Positions 41,559 through 51,175 of a DNA stretch of 64,000 bases are shown one piece after another. This stretch comes from an uncultured Muribaculaceae bacterium. GTDB taxonomy: Bacteria; Bacteroidota; Bacteroidia; Bacteroidales; Muribaculaceae. Positions within the stretch are counted from its first letter, which is position 1. Each line of letters begins with the position of its first letter. Under the pieces are notes generated by a model. The model was not told the origin of the DNA and ran no database searches. It saw nothing but the letters and a program-made list of their open reading frames with translations. The stretch spans positions 1 to 64,000 of the forward strand of contig CAJUDL010000018.1 in NCBI GenBank assembly GCA_910585285.1. Reading direction: 5' to 3'. The position numbers and the translations under genes were made by a program.

Positions 41559-43268
41559 TTACCATCCCGGATTCTGCGAAAGATTCGGATTGCGATCGAT
41601 TTCCTCTGACGGAATAGGCCATAGATAATCGCGCTCCGTCACTTTACGCACATAGAGCGTGTTACCCGTTACGTAGCGTTCCTCCCTGCCATCAAGCGTT
41701 TCGAGGAGCTTCCAGCGCTTCATGTCAAAATAGTTGTGACCTTCGGCACAAAGTTCAACGGCACGTTCGTGACGTATTCTTTCGAAAACCTCATCCCTTG
41801 AACTTGCCTTAAGCCAAGCCGGACCGCTGTTGATGCCGGGCATTCCGGCGCGAGTGCGCACTTTGTTGATATATTCCACAGCTTCCGGCTGACGGTTGAG
41901 TTCGTTCAGACATTCAGCCTGCATGAGGTAAACATCCGCCAGACGTATGAGAGGGAAATTGATCGGAGTGTGCGCACGATTGCTGATCAATCCATCCATA
42001 TTGGCTTCAGGCACAAATTTGCGCCAGAGATAAGCCTCATGGTTGTTGTTTACCATAATCATGCCGTTACCGACAGGCATGCCCATTCCTGTTGCTATCA
42101 CATACTCGTTATCCGTAGGAGCGTTTTTGGTCCATCCCTTGTAATGAGTGTACGGAAGAATAATCGAAGCTGCCATACGGGGGTCGCGTTTGGAATACAT
42201 CTCGAGAAGTTTATCCTTGTAAGCAGTGTATTTCCTTACAGCCGTTTTATTGGAATTTAGCGTTGAGCAGAACACTTTCCTCTTCGTAGCGTTGGATGTT
42301 GTGAAATTCGGAACCACTTCATCCCAGTCGAACGGTCTGCCGTCTGCCCATTCATAAGAATCCACAAACGAGGTCGCAGCCATCACATTGTTCCAGCACG
42401 ACCCGTAAGTGGAACGGGTACCCATGTAGAAAGCCAGCGGCATACCCGCCTCCTGTCCTTTGCCGCTGATGTTCTGGATGGAGAAAATCATCTCGGAGCT
42501 GTCGTCGCCACCGGGGAGGAAAAGCCCTGCGTAATCTGGATAAAGATCGTAGAGTCCGCTTTTGATCACCTTGTCAAAGCATTCGGAAGCTTCCTTGTAT
42601 TGTCCGGCATAGAGCAAAGTCTTGCCTTTCATCGCCATCGCAGCGCCCCATGTGGCGCGTCCGTGATTCGCCTTGTCCCATTCCTTTGGGAGCGCAAGAG
42701 CCGCTTCAAAGTCAGCGAGAATAAATTTGCGCACCTCCTCCACGCTTGAACGTGGTTTGAGCATATCTGCGAACTGGGTGTCCACATCGGTAGTTTCATC
42801 ATAAATCGGCACTCCGCCCCATATATTTAGCAGATTGAAGTATATGAAACCGCGGAGAAACCGCGCCTCGTTTTTGTATTGCTGCTTGAGTTCGTCAGAC
42901 ATATCGCACATGTCTACATTCCGAATCACTCTGTTGGCGCGGGCAATAGTTTCATAGCGATATCGCCAGTTGTTTCTCACAATATAAAGGTTAGATGTCA
43001 CGATGCCTGTCTGAAACATCTGAAGCGACTGGTCGTCATAACCGAAGCAGATGCCTCCAAGGCCATCCCATGCAAAACTCAGACCGAACACGCTGGCTGA
43101 ACGCATCTGCGAATATGCCGCCATCATCGCTTCCTTAGCGTGCTCCTCTGTTTTGAAGAATGTACCGGAACTGAGTTTGTCATCGGGATATCTCTCGAGG
43201 TCATAGCAACTGGAACACATAATGCCGCACGCCACAGCTGCAAATAATACTGATTTTATATTTTTCAT
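41559..43268 (-). CDS. SusD/RagB-type glycan-binding lipoprotein
   Basis: A 569-residue outer-membrane surface lipoprotein with signal peptide and lipobox ending CSSC (Cys21). SusD features are the N-terminal AKEAMMAAYSQMRS, the TPR-like RANRVIRNVDMCDM...YKNEARFLRGFIYFNLLNIWGGVPI, and the C-terminal RLADVYLMQAECLNEL...YINKVRTRAGMPG and FERIRHERAVELCAEGHNYFDMKRWKL. It caps the SusC channel and delivers oligosaccharides. It lies 12 nt after susC and 27 nt before the GH3 gene, in one operon. Confidence 0.96.
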   Translation of the reverse strand: MKNIKSVLFAAVACGIMCSSCYDLERYPDDKLSSGTFFKTEEHAKEAMMAAYSQMRSASVFGLSFAWDGLGGICFGYDDQSLQMFQTGIVTSNLYIVRNNWRYRYETIARANRVIRNVDMCDMSDELKQQYKNEARFLRGFIYFNLLNIWGGVPIYDETTDVDTQFADMLKPRSSVEEVRKFILADFEAALALPKEWDKANHGRATWGAAMAMKGKTLLYAGQYKEASECFDKVIKSGLYDLYPDYAGLFLPGGDDSSEMIFSIQNISGKGQEAGMPLAFYMGTRSTYGSCWNNVMAATSFVDSYEWADGRPFDWDEVVPNFTTSNATKRKVFCSTLNSNKTAVRKYTAYKDKLLEMYSKRDPRMAASIILPYTHYKGWTKNAPTDNEYVIATGMGMPVGNGMIMVNNNHEAYLWRKFVPEANMDGLISNRAHTPINFPLIRLADVYLMQAECLNELNRQPEAVEYINKVRTRAGMPGINSGPAWLKASSRDEVFERIRHERAVELCAEGHNYFDMKRWKLLETLDGREERYVTGNTLYVRKVTERDYLWPIPSEEIDRNPNLSQNPGW

Positions 43269-43280
43269 TTTCGATCCTTA

Positions 43281-46200
43281 TTAGAATGATACATTAAGAC
43301 CAATTACCGCCTGACGCATCGTTGGATATCCTAAGCCTGCAACTTCAGGATCGATGCCTTTGTAGTTAGTGAAGGTAAAGAAATTCTCGAGCGACCCGTA
43401 AACGCGAACCTTGTCGATTCCCCATTTCGATGTTATCTTGCGCGGAATCGTATATCCAAGCTGGATGTTGCGGATCTTCAGGTAATCTGTTTTATACACA
43501 TAGAAATCACTTGCCTGAGTGTTGATCTTGTTGCTGTAATGGAGCAGACGGGGATAAGTGGCATCCGTGCGGCCCTCATACCAGCGACCGTCGCTCACTT
43601 CCTTGCTGATCTGATATCCGTGTCTCACGGTAGGAGTGTTGTATCCCTCCTGATTCCAATAGCGGTGACCGCCGAGAGCTGCCTGCATCAGCATCGCGAA
43701 GTCAAACCCTCTCCATTCCGCATGGAGGTTAAGGCTGAGCAGCCAGTTGGGCATTGCGCCGCCCGACACGATGTCACGGTCATCGCTGTTTATGATGCCG
43801 TCGCCATTGACATCTTTGTAAAGAAAATCACCTTTCTGAGGCGTTCCAAAAGAGGCAAACGGATTTATCTTGTTGCCGTCGGCATCGAGAGGAGCGTTCT
43901 CGATCATGTTGTTCACGATTGCAAGATCTTCATCGGTCTGGATGATGCGGTCGACACAAAGTACATATTGCGAATTTATTGGATGTCCCTCCCAAGTCAG
44001 ATTCGTACCTAAAATTGACATTCCGGTTCTGTCCTTGCCTTTGAATTTCTCCACGCGGTTCTTTACATAGCCGAACTGGAATGTGGCGCCGTAGTTGAAA
44101 TCTTTGATATGGTCGTTCCATGTGATGTCAATGTCGAAACCCTGGTTCGACACCTCTGCAGCGTTGGTTTTAGGCAGTGTCGTGACGCCATGCACATAAG
44201 GCGAGGGAAGGTCGATAAGGATATTCTTGGTCAGCTTATAATAATATTCGGCGCTTGCCGTCAGACGATTGTTAAACAAAGTCACGTCTGCGCCCACATT
44301 GAACACATTTGTCGATTCCCAAGTCAGGTTAGGATTGGCAATGGCATCGGGCGCCAAACCTGCAACCACCTGGCTATTGAGTGAATACTGTTTGTTTTCA
44401 GGCACATATAGCAAGAGGGTGTCATAGTTGCCTATTGAATTATTGCCAAGCTCGCCATAAGAAGCCCTTATCTTCAAAGCATCCAGACCTTTGTCCACAA
44501 GAGAGCTCATAAAACTCTCCTGATCGAGGCGCCACCCTGCCGAAACAGAGGGGAAAGTTCCCCACCTGTTATTCTTGCGGAAACGGCTTGAGCCGTCGCG
44601 ACGCAGGTTGAACTCAAACAGATAGCGGTCGTCCCAGTTCAGGTTGATGCGTCCGAAATAGCTGCTCATCGCCCATTCGGATGTGGATCCGGAATTTTCC
44701 GCTTCTGAGCTCGTGGCGGCATCGAGTCCCCACATAGTGATGTCCACAAGATCCATGCCCAAGGCGCTGAACCATTTTTCACGGTATAATTCCCGGCTGA
44801 CTCCTGCCATCACGTTGAGCTGGAACTTATCCCAGAACTTCGCATCGTAATGCGCCACGGCATCCCAGAAATGGCGTTCGGTCTTGGTGTTCCTGTAAGT
44901 GACGCTGCTCCGTCCTTTATTCGTAGAGACAACCACATCGTCTTTGAAGTTCCAATATTCCACCCAGTGAGGTTTCCACCTGACATCGGTGTCAAGCAGC
45001 GAGAAGTTGTAATTGCCTGTGATGGAAAATCCCTTAAAGGGACGCACCGTACCCGAAAACTGCACGCGAACGTTAGTTTTCTTGGTGTCGCCGTCGCGCG
45101 AGTATGCCGAACCTATAATGCTTCTCATCTGCGGGTCGTCTTCAGAGTTGTTGGCAGCTCCGAATCTCCCGTCGGGAGACTCGTAAACCATGCCGGGCGA
45201 TGTGGCGGCGGCACTGCTGAACATGCCCGACTGCTGGTCGGCACCGGGAGCCATCGAACTTCTGTATCCGCTGGCATTGATGCCAAGGGTAAGCCAGGGC
45301 TTGATGTCGGTATTGACATTGACACGCGCACTGAAACGCTTGTATGCGGAATTGGGCATGACGCCGGGATTGTAAAGGAAACCGAACGATGCGAAATAAT
45401 GAGTCTTCTTCGTTCCGCCGCTAACCGAAATATTGTGATTGGTGGATACCGCGTTCTTGAATGTCTCGTCAAACCAGTTGGTGTTGGGATATTTCAAGGG
45501 ATCTTTCCCCGAATTCTCACGCCATTCGGCTATGCTGGTATCCGAAAATACATAATTTTTTTGCTGATAACTATTATAATGGCCCTCGTTAATGAGTTCC
45601 ATATAGTCGGCATAGTTGCTGACAGGAGTCACGGTCTTGCGTACCGACTCAAAGGATACATAACCGCTATAATTCACCTTTGCCTGTCCCTCGCTTCCTT
45701 TCTTGGTGGTGATGAGAATGACGCCGTTGGCTGCTCGCGAACCGTAGATAGCTGCCGACGCAGCATCTTTGAGCACCGATATAGCTTCAATGTCTGAAGG
45801 GCTGACAGTGTTGATGTCAGCCTCCATGCCGTCGATAATAACCAAAGGATATGCGTTGTTGAGCGTTCCCACACCGCGCACGCGAATGCTGGCATTGTCA
45901 TTGCCCGGCTGGTTGGAAGATGCTGTAACGTTCACGCCCGAAGCCAGACCTGCCAATGCCTGCGACACATTGGTGATCGGGCGTGTCTCCGAGATTTTGT
46001 TGACATTGATGGCAGACACAGATCCCGTAAGATTCACCTTTTTAGCCTGACCATAACCCACGACCACCACTTCATTCAGCGAGATGTCGCTTTCCTTCAT
46101 AGTGATTTCATAATTCGATTGCTTGCCGTCGACTTTAACTTTTACCGGCAACATTCCAACATAGGAAACCTCCAATGTATTGCCGGGAGCCGCTTTCAAA

Positions 46201-46466
46201 GAAAAGCGACCTTCAAGATCAGTGGCACATGCTTCTTTTGATTCTTTTACTCTTATTGTGGCTCCGATAAGAGGCTCGCCGTGAGTGTCAGTGATAATGC
46301 CGGTGATTGTTTCAGCTTTGGCTGATGCTGAAGTTGTATTTTGGGTTGCCGGGGGTGCTCCCGACGCAGCCACATTTCCAAAGGAGACCATAGTAAGACC
46401 CAGAAGCAATCCCAAGCAGAACCGCTTACCAGATAGGATCTTCAGATCGTTTTTTTTCTGTTTCAT
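43281..46466 (-). CDS. SusC/RagA-type TonB-linked outer-membrane transporter
   Basis: A 1061-residue TonB-dependent channel. After the signal peptide (about 1-36) comes a carboxypeptidase-like domain (ITGIITDTHGEPLIGATIRVKES...), then the TonB box and SusC signature (SLNEVVVVGYGQAKKVNLTGSV). The plug follows (ALAGLASGVNV...PLVIIDGMEADINTVSPSDIEAISVLKDAASAAIYGSRAANGVILITTKKG), then a barrel ending in GLNVSF. It imports oligosaccharides of the locus substrate into the periplasm using TonB energy. It is first in the minus-strand operon. Its likely promoter is about 200 nt upstream (46669-46700), leaving an unusually long leader. Confidence 0.97.
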   Translation of the reverse strand: MKQKKNDLKILSGKRFCLGLLLGLTMVSFGNVAASGAPPATQNTTSASAKAETITGIITDTHGEPLIGATIRVKESKEACATDLEGRFSLKAAPGNTLEVSYVGMLPVKVKVDGKQSNYEITMKESDISLNEVVVVGYGQAKKVNLTGSVSAINVNKISETRPITNVSQALAGLASGVNVTASSNQPGNDNASIRVRGVGTLNNAYPLVIIDGMEADINTVSPSDIEAISVLKDAASAAIYGSRAANGVILITTKKGSEGQAKVNYSGYVSFESVRKTVTPVSNYADYMELINEGHYNSYQQKNYVFSDTSIAEWRENSGKDPLKYPNTNWFDETFKNAVSTNHNISVSGGTKKTHYFASFGFLYNPGVMPNSAYKRFSARVNVNTDIKPWLTLGINASGYRSSMAPGADQQSGMFSSAAATSPGMVYESPDGRFGAANNSEDDPQMRSIIGSAYSRDGDTKKTNVRVQFSGTVRPFKGFSITGNYNFSLLDTDVRWKPHWVEYWNFKDDVVVSTNKGRSSVTYRNTKTERHFWDAVAHYDAKFWDKFQLNVMAGVSRELYREKWFSALGMDLVDITMWGLDAATSSEAENSGSTSEWAMSSYFGRINLNWDDRYLFEFNLRRDGSSRFRKNNRWGTFPSVSAGWRLDQESFMSSLVDKGLDALKIRASYGELGNNSIGNYDTLLLYVPENKQYSLNSQVVAGLAPDAIANPNLTWESTNVFNVGADVTLFNNRLTASAEYYYKLTKNILIDLPSPYVHGVTTLPKTNAAEVSNQGFDIDITWNDHIKDFNYGATFQFGYVKNRVEKFKGKDRTGMSILGTNLTWEGHPINSQYVLCVDRIIQTDEDLAIVNNMIENAPLDADGNKINPFASFGTPQKGDFLYKDVNGDGIINSDDRDIVSGGAMPNWLLSLNLHAEWRGFDFAMLMQAALGGHRYWNQEGYNTPTVRHGYQISKEVSDGRWYEGRTDATYPRLLHYSNKINTQASDFYVYKTDYLKIRNIQLGYTIPRKITSKWGIDKVRVYGSLENFFTFTNYKGIDPEVAGLGYPTMRQAVIGLNVSF

Positions 46467-46668
46467 AAAATCGGTAGTTGATTAAAAGTGTTAACGATAT
46501 TCGGTCAATGCTTAAATGCAGCGTAAAATTATCTCATTTGATATCTACAGCTACATAAAATCGTACTGAAAAAGCATAAGAAATGTCCTTAGCGCCCAAT
46601 ATCTACCTAATAGTGTGCTTTTAAGTATTATTTGTTCGTACTTCTCGGATGATTTGACCGGATGGTTG

Positions 46669-46700
46669 CAAATTTAATATTTTATTTTTGCATCGTCAAT
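46669..46700 (-). promoter_or_regulatory. susC operon promoter
   Basis: On the minus strand ATTG (46697-46700), 20 nt, TAAATTTG (46669-46676). The predicted leader to the susC start is about 195 nt. The rest of the 309-bp divergent spacer (46467-46775) holds no gene. Confidence 0.68.
46683..46690 (+). promoter_or_regulatory. -7 element for the GH88 operon
   Basis: TATTTTTG on the plus strand, 6 nt from the susC -7 element and lying between the two boxes of that promoter. No -33 is seen at the standard spacing (TTTG at 46653-46656 is 26 nt away), so an activator may be needed. Confidence 0.5.
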
Positions 46701-46732
46701 TAAAGATATTCGGGAAAACCACCGTAAATGCA

Positions 46733-46764
46733 TTTTTAACTAAACAATGTTTTTTTAACTAAAC
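46733..46764 (+). repeat. 13-bp direct repeat in the GH88 leader
   Basis: TTTTTAACTAAAC occurs at 46733-46745 and 46752-46764, a spacing of 19 bp, just before the GH88 start codon. Confidence 0.85.
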
Positions 46765-46775
46765 TGAATCATTAA

Positions 46776-48008
46776 ATGAAAAGCAAGCTGATAATATTAT
46801 GTGGAGCTTTATTGGCAATGGCAATGGGGTGTCGGGTTTCGCACACTTCCTCCACCTCTCCAACCTCCGAAGCTGCCATAATTAACGCCAAGCAACAGAT
46901 TGCCCGGCAGCTTGTGGCTATGGAGACAAAATGCAAATCTTCAGATATGCTTCTGCCCGTGACTGTGAAGCGCAACCGCTATGCCACGGCATATTTCAAA
47001 TATGATGACTGGAGAAGCGGTTTCTTCCCCGGAACCCTTTGGTACCTTTACGAACTGACCCATGACTCTTCTCTCCTGAACTCAGCAAAGAAATACACAG
47101 ATGCTCTGACAGAAGCCCAATATCTTAAGTCGCACCATGACATCGGATTCATAATCAACTGCTCGTTTGGCAACGGACGACGTTTCACCGACAAAAAACG
47201 ATACGAGGGAATCATGGTGCAGGCAGCACGCAGTCTGTGCACCCGTTTCCGTCCGAAAGCCGGGGTTATCCAGAGCTGGAATCTTGATCCGGGCTCGTGG
47301 ATGGGTAAAAGAGGCTGGTCTTGCCCTGTCATCATCGACAACATGATGAATCTGGAGCTGCTGTACGAAGCTTTCAAGATATCCGGTGATTCCACATTCT
47401 ATAAAGTAGCCACCTTGCATGCCGACAGGACTCTGAAGGAGCATTTCCGTCCCGACGGAAGCTGCTATCACGTGATCGACTACAATCCTGAAAACGGAGA
47501 GGTGCTTCATCGCCAGACAGCCCAGGGATATGCCGACGAATCGGCATGGTCGCGCGGACAGGCATGGGCAATCTATGGCTTCACTATGTGTTACCGTGAA
47601 ACGGGCAACCGCCGCTATCTGAGCCAGGCGATCAAAACATTCCATTTCATGAAGAATCATCCCAATATGCCTGCTGACCGGATTCCTTATTGGGATATGG
47701 ATGCCCCCGAAATACCGACAGAGCCACGCGATGCCTCAGCCGCTGCCATCATGGCGTCAGCATTATATGAGCTGACCACTGCCGATGCTGCGCACGCTAA
47801 GGAATACAAACAATACGCAGACTCTATAATGAATTCTCTCGCCATGGCTGAATACACGGCGACACCGGGAGAAAATGGTCTATTCGTTCTGAAACATTCA
47901 ACAGGCTCAATACCTCACGACAACGAGATTGACGTGCCGTTGAATTATGCCGACTACTATTATCTCGAAGCATTGAAACGCAAACGCGACCTTGAAAAAT
48001 CCGTTTGA
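46776..48008 (+). CDS. GH88 unsaturated glucuronyl hydrolase
   Basis: A 410-residue lipoprotein or exported enzyme (lipobox MAMGC, Cys19). GH88 enzymes hydrate and remove the 4,5-unsaturated uronic acid left at the non-reducing end by polysaccharide lyases. Family marks are YDDWRSGFFPGTLWYLYEL, SHHDIGFIINCSFGNG with the catalytic Asp, RGWSCPVIIDNMMNLELL with the second Asp, and QGYADESAWSRGQAWAIYGFTMCYRETG. It starts the plus-strand operon of the polysaccharide locus and fits with the lyase gene at 51176. Confidence 0.94.
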   Translation: MKSKLIILCGALLAMAMGCRVSHTSSTSPTSEAAIINAKQQIARQLVAMETKCKSSDMLLPVTVKRNRYATAYFKYDDWRSGFFPGTLWYLYELTHDSSLLNSAKKYTDALTEAQYLKSHHDIGFIINCSFGNGRRFTDKKRYEGIMVQAARSLCTRFRPKAGVIQSWNLDPGSWMGKRGWSCPVIIDNMMNLELLYEAFKISGDSTFYKVATLHADRTLKEHFRPDGSCYHVIDYNPENGEVLHRQTAQGYADESAWSRGQAWAIYGFTMCYRETGNRRYLSQAIKTFHFMKNHPNMPADRIPYWDMDAPEIPTEPRDASAAAIMASALYELTTADAAHAKEYKQYADSIMNSLAMAEYTATPGENGLFVLKHSTGSIPHDNEIDVPLNYADYYYLEALKRKRDLEKSV

Positions 48009-48067
48009 TTTCAATGGGTTTGATAAATCGTTAACCATATTACACATTTGTTACTAAACAAGTTATT

Positions 48068-49180
48068 ATGAAAGCTAAATTTTTACTTCTCTCTCTTGCT
48101 GCCTGCGCATCGTTTTCATCATATGCTCAGGCAGAGGATTTCTCCAACGCTATCCAGGTCAAGATAAAGAGTGCCTGCGGTCTCGTGGTCGGCGGCACAA
48201 CCGAACAACCTGTAATCGTAAAACCTGCCGACAATGACGACAGCCAGGTGTTCTATATGATTCAGACATCCTACAACAACTGGACTGACGGAAGATCCGC
48301 CACCTATCCCGGCTTCTATCTGATTCAGAAATCGTCGGGAAAATACCTTGTGGAAAAAAGTTGGAATTCCAATGCTTACACAGGCATGCTTGCATATACA
48401 AGCACAAAGCCCGAATATCCTGACTCCAAAGCTGGCAACTGGGTACCTAATAACGATGCGCTTAAGACGTTAGGCAATGTCGCCGCTTTCCACATTGACA
48501 GACAAAAATCGCGTCCGCTTAACGTACTTACTGAAAATTATGTAGGTAGATATAAACTTGAAGACATCCAAGTTGGTGACAAAGTTGGAGATGGACACAA
48601 AGATACGACGCCAAATCGCGAAAGCGTGCGTTTTGCGCTCGAATTAACCGATTATAACGGAGACATCTGGCTGCGCGGTTCAGGTCTGACTGGATCGGCA
48701 GAAGGCTGGGAACCCAACAACGCATACAAACTTGAAAAGGATCAGACCAACCCCGGCGTGTATTATCATAATGAAGTGAACATCGGGGCAAGCGACAAGA
48801 TGCTGAAATTCTGCCTGCAAAACGATGCCGCAGATAATTATACTCTCAACTTAGGTCCTACCGACCTGACAAATCATCTATCACCCTTTACAGTAGATGG
48901 AGAGAATGATTTACAATTCGTTCCTTGGTCATTCTACAATGCCTGGAAAGTAACAGAGCCGGGAACGTACAACTTAAAGCTTGATCTGAACAATAACAAA
49001 CTTTTTGTCAAGAAAGGCAAAGGAAACTACATTCAGACAGGCGTTGAGGAGATTGAGGCAGCCGAGAATGCTCCTGTTCGCTATTTCAACCTTCAAGGCG
49101 TGCCGGTTAAAAACCCGGAGAACGGCGTATACATTCGCATAGCCGGCAATAAGGCAACAAAAGTTGTCGTTAAAAAATAA
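48068..49180 (+). CDS. two-module surface glycan-binding protein candidate, copy 1
   Basis: A 370-residue exported protein. After the signal peptide (about 1-22) comes module A (about 28-175), with the motif DNDDSQVFYMIQTSYNNW and SSGKYLVE, suggestive of a beta-trefoil. Module B (about 190-325) has GDIWLRGSGLTGSAEGWEPNN, LKFCLQND and TYNLKLDLNNNKLFV, which resembles the carbohydrate-binding sandwich of SusE/SusF. It ends in a sorting-like tail (YFNLQGVPVKNPENGVYIRIAGNKATK). It has no catalytic motif. The second copy is at 53134, and a third is fused to the GH43 at 49201. Glycan binding is inferred from module B and the locus. Confidence 0.72.
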   Translation: MKAKFLLLSLAACASFSSYAQAEDFSNAIQVKIKSACGLVVGGTTEQPVIVKPADNDDSQVFYMIQTSYNNWTDGRSATYPGFYLIQKSSGKYLVEKSWNSNAYTGMLAYTSTKPEYPDSKAGNWVPNNDALKTLGNVAAFHIDRQKSRPLNVLTENYVGRYKLEDIQVGDKVGDGHKDTTPNRESVRFALELTDYNGDIWLRGSGLTGSAEGWEPNNAYKLEKDQTNPGVYYHNEVNIGASDKMLKFCLQNDAADNYTLNLGPTDLTNHLSPFTVDGENDLQFVPWSFYNAWKVTEPGTYNLKLDLNNNKLFVKKGKGNYIQTGVEEIEAAENAPVRYFNLQGVPVKNPENGVYIRIAGNKATKVVVKK

Positions 49181-49200
49181 CCCTAAACTCTGTTAGTTTT

Positions 49201-51147
49201 ATGAAATTTATCAAGAGAATTCTCATAGCTGCGCTCATCGTCCCATCGGTAGGAATGGCAGCGGGACAGCAGACCCGTTCATCTGCGCTCCCCAACTGTC
49301 TGCAGATTGCCGACCCGACGATCCTGCTTGACGGCGACAACTATTACCTCTACGGAACCGCTCTGGAGACAGGTTTCCAAGCATACCGTTCTACAGATCT
49401 GGAGAACTGGGAGGGTCCGTTAGGCGAGATAAAAGGGAATTTTGTTCTCAAAAAAGGAGTCTCTTGCCACGTCCAGGACAGATTTTGGGCACCACAGGTA
49501 ATCAAATACAAGAACAAATACCATATGTTCTATGCCGGCGACAACTTTATCGTACACGCGAAAGCGGATTCTCCACTCGGTCCATTCACCGAAGACACTA
49601 TGGAGGCTATGCCTTCAAAGGAACAGGAAATAGACCCGTTCGTGTTTATCGACAAAGACGGCACTCCCTATATTTATTGGTCAAACCGCGTTTCCGGCAC
49701 ACAGAGCATTCTTGGAGCGCAAATGACCGAAGACCTCGAAGATATCAAGCGCGACACTCAAAAAACGTTATTCAGATCCTTCTCTCAAGGTTGGGAAGTC
49801 TCTAATCCTCGGGGACAAAGAATAGTGGAAGGCCCGGCAGTTGTGGAACATGACGGCACATATTACATGCTTTATTCAGCCAATGGCTGCGATGATGTGG
49901 AATATGCTGTCGGCGTGGCAACAGCATCCTCGCCTCTTGGTCTCTGGACAAAACAGACCTCCCCGATCATATCTAAGGAAACGCTCAATGAAAATGGTCC
50001 CGGCCACGGCGACCTCTTTTACGACAAGAACGGCAAGCTGATGTATGTGTTCCATGTCCACCATGACGATGCCACCGTATATCCCCGCCGCACGGTCATA
50101 ATGGAACTTCAGTTCAAGGACGGACAGATCGTGCCCGTAGCGGATTCCTTCCGCTTCCTTATCCTCACCAATTCAATAACAGTGCCGGTGGATTACTCGG
50201 ATTGTGTGCCCGTAAAAATAAAAAGCAACTCAGGACTCGTTGTCGGCGGTACGGACACTCCGTCGCTCGTCGAGCCTAAGGACAACGACGACACACAGGT
50301 ATTCTACATGATCCAGACATCTTACAACAACTGGGCTGACGGACGCCCCGCAACTTATCCGGGATTCTTCTTAGTGCAGAAATCTTCAGGAAAATACCTT
50401 GTGGAGGATGGCATGAATTACAAAACAGGCTTCGGGGTTCTCGCCTATTCCGATACTTCGACAGAACTAAACGGCAGTTGGGTACTGAACAACGATGCCG
50501 AACAAATGGATGTCGAATTTCAGATAAGCCTGAACAAGACCGGCAACAGAATTTATGACGCCGGAAATGGAAAGGTGGCGACTTCAAGCACCGTGGGAGA
50601 TCCCGGTACGGCTTTTAGATTCGAGTTGTGCAACTACACGGGCGATGTGTGGATGCGCGGTCCGGGCATTTTCGGCACCGGCGAATGGGAAAAATTCATC
50701 AAGCTTGAAAAAGATCCCGCCAATCCGGGTGTATACACCTACGACAGACTTCCTGTCGGCTATGAATTAGGTCTTTATTTCGAGCTGCAGAATGGCGAAA
50801 GAAATTATACTCTCAATCTCTCGCCATATCCCAAACAGCACGATATCGAAAAACCGAACAGGGCGCTTGTGAAACTCTCCGGTGAGAACAATCTTCAGTT
50901 CGTGCCTTACCAGTATTACTATTCATGGCAGTTCCCGAAAGCCGGTACATATAACCTGCGTCTCGACCTGAACAAGATGAGCTATACTGTTGAGGAAATT
51001 CCCGGAGCCGGCGTTGAAGAAATCGGTGTGGAGACAGAGAAAACCGCACGCTACTACAACCTTCAGGGAGTTGAGGTTGACAATCCGGAAAACGGCGTTT
51101 ACATCCGTGTCGCCGGCAACAAGGCAACCAAAGTGATGATAAGATAA
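49201..51147 (+). CDS. GH43 glycosidase fused to the two-module binding region
   Basis: A 648-residue exported enzyme. Residues about 35-325 form a five-bladed GH43 propeller: IADPTILLDG with the base Asp, RFWAPQV, KEQEIDPFVFIDKDGTPYIYWSN with the pKa-setting Asp, and VEGPAVVEHDGTYYMLYS with the acid Glu. Residues about 335-610 repeat modules A and B of the flanking proteins (DNDDTQVFYMIQTSYNNW, GDVWMRGPGIFGTGEW, TYNLRLDLNKMSYTV), followed by the same sorting-like tail. GH43 members remove arabinose, xylose or galactose units; the sugar cannot be fixed here. The catalytic domain is highly similar to the GH43 at 54255. Confidence 0.87.
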   Translation: MKFIKRILIAALIVPSVGMAAGQQTRSSALPNCLQIADPTILLDGDNYYLYGTALETGFQAYRSTDLENWEGPLGEIKGNFVLKKGVSCHVQDRFWAPQVIKYKNKYHMFYAGDNFIVHAKADSPLGPFTEDTMEAMPSKEQEIDPFVFIDKDGTPYIYWSNRVSGTQSILGAQMTEDLEDIKRDTQKTLFRSFSQGWEVSNPRGQRIVEGPAVVEHDGTYYMLYSANGCDDVEYAVGVATASSPLGLWTKQTSPIISKETLNENGPGHGDLFYDKNGKLMYVFHVHHDDATVYPRRTVIMELQFKDGQIVPVADSFRFLILTNSITVPVDYSDCVPVKIKSNSGLVVGGTDTPSLVEPKDNDDTQVFYMIQTSYNNWADGRPATYPGFFLVQKSSGKYLVEDGMNYKTGFGVLAYSDTSTELNGSWVLNNDAEQMDVEFQISLNKTGNRIYDAGNGKVATSSTVGDPGTAFRFELCNYTGDVWMRGPGIFGTGEWEKFIKLEKDPANPGVYTYDRLPVGYELGLYFELQNGERNYTLNLSPYPKQHDIEKPNRALVKLSGENNLQFVPYQYYYSWQFPKAGTYNLRLDLNKMSYTVEEIPGAGVEEIGVETEKTARYYNLQGVEVDNPENGVYIRVAGNKATKVMIR

Positions 51148-51175
51148 GAACTGCATAACTAATAAGTCTCCGGTC

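Noticed and set aside
44850..45797. A 315-codon plus-strand open frame
   Set aside because: It is antisense to the SusC barrel; composition and lack of a signal or domain mark it as a shadow.
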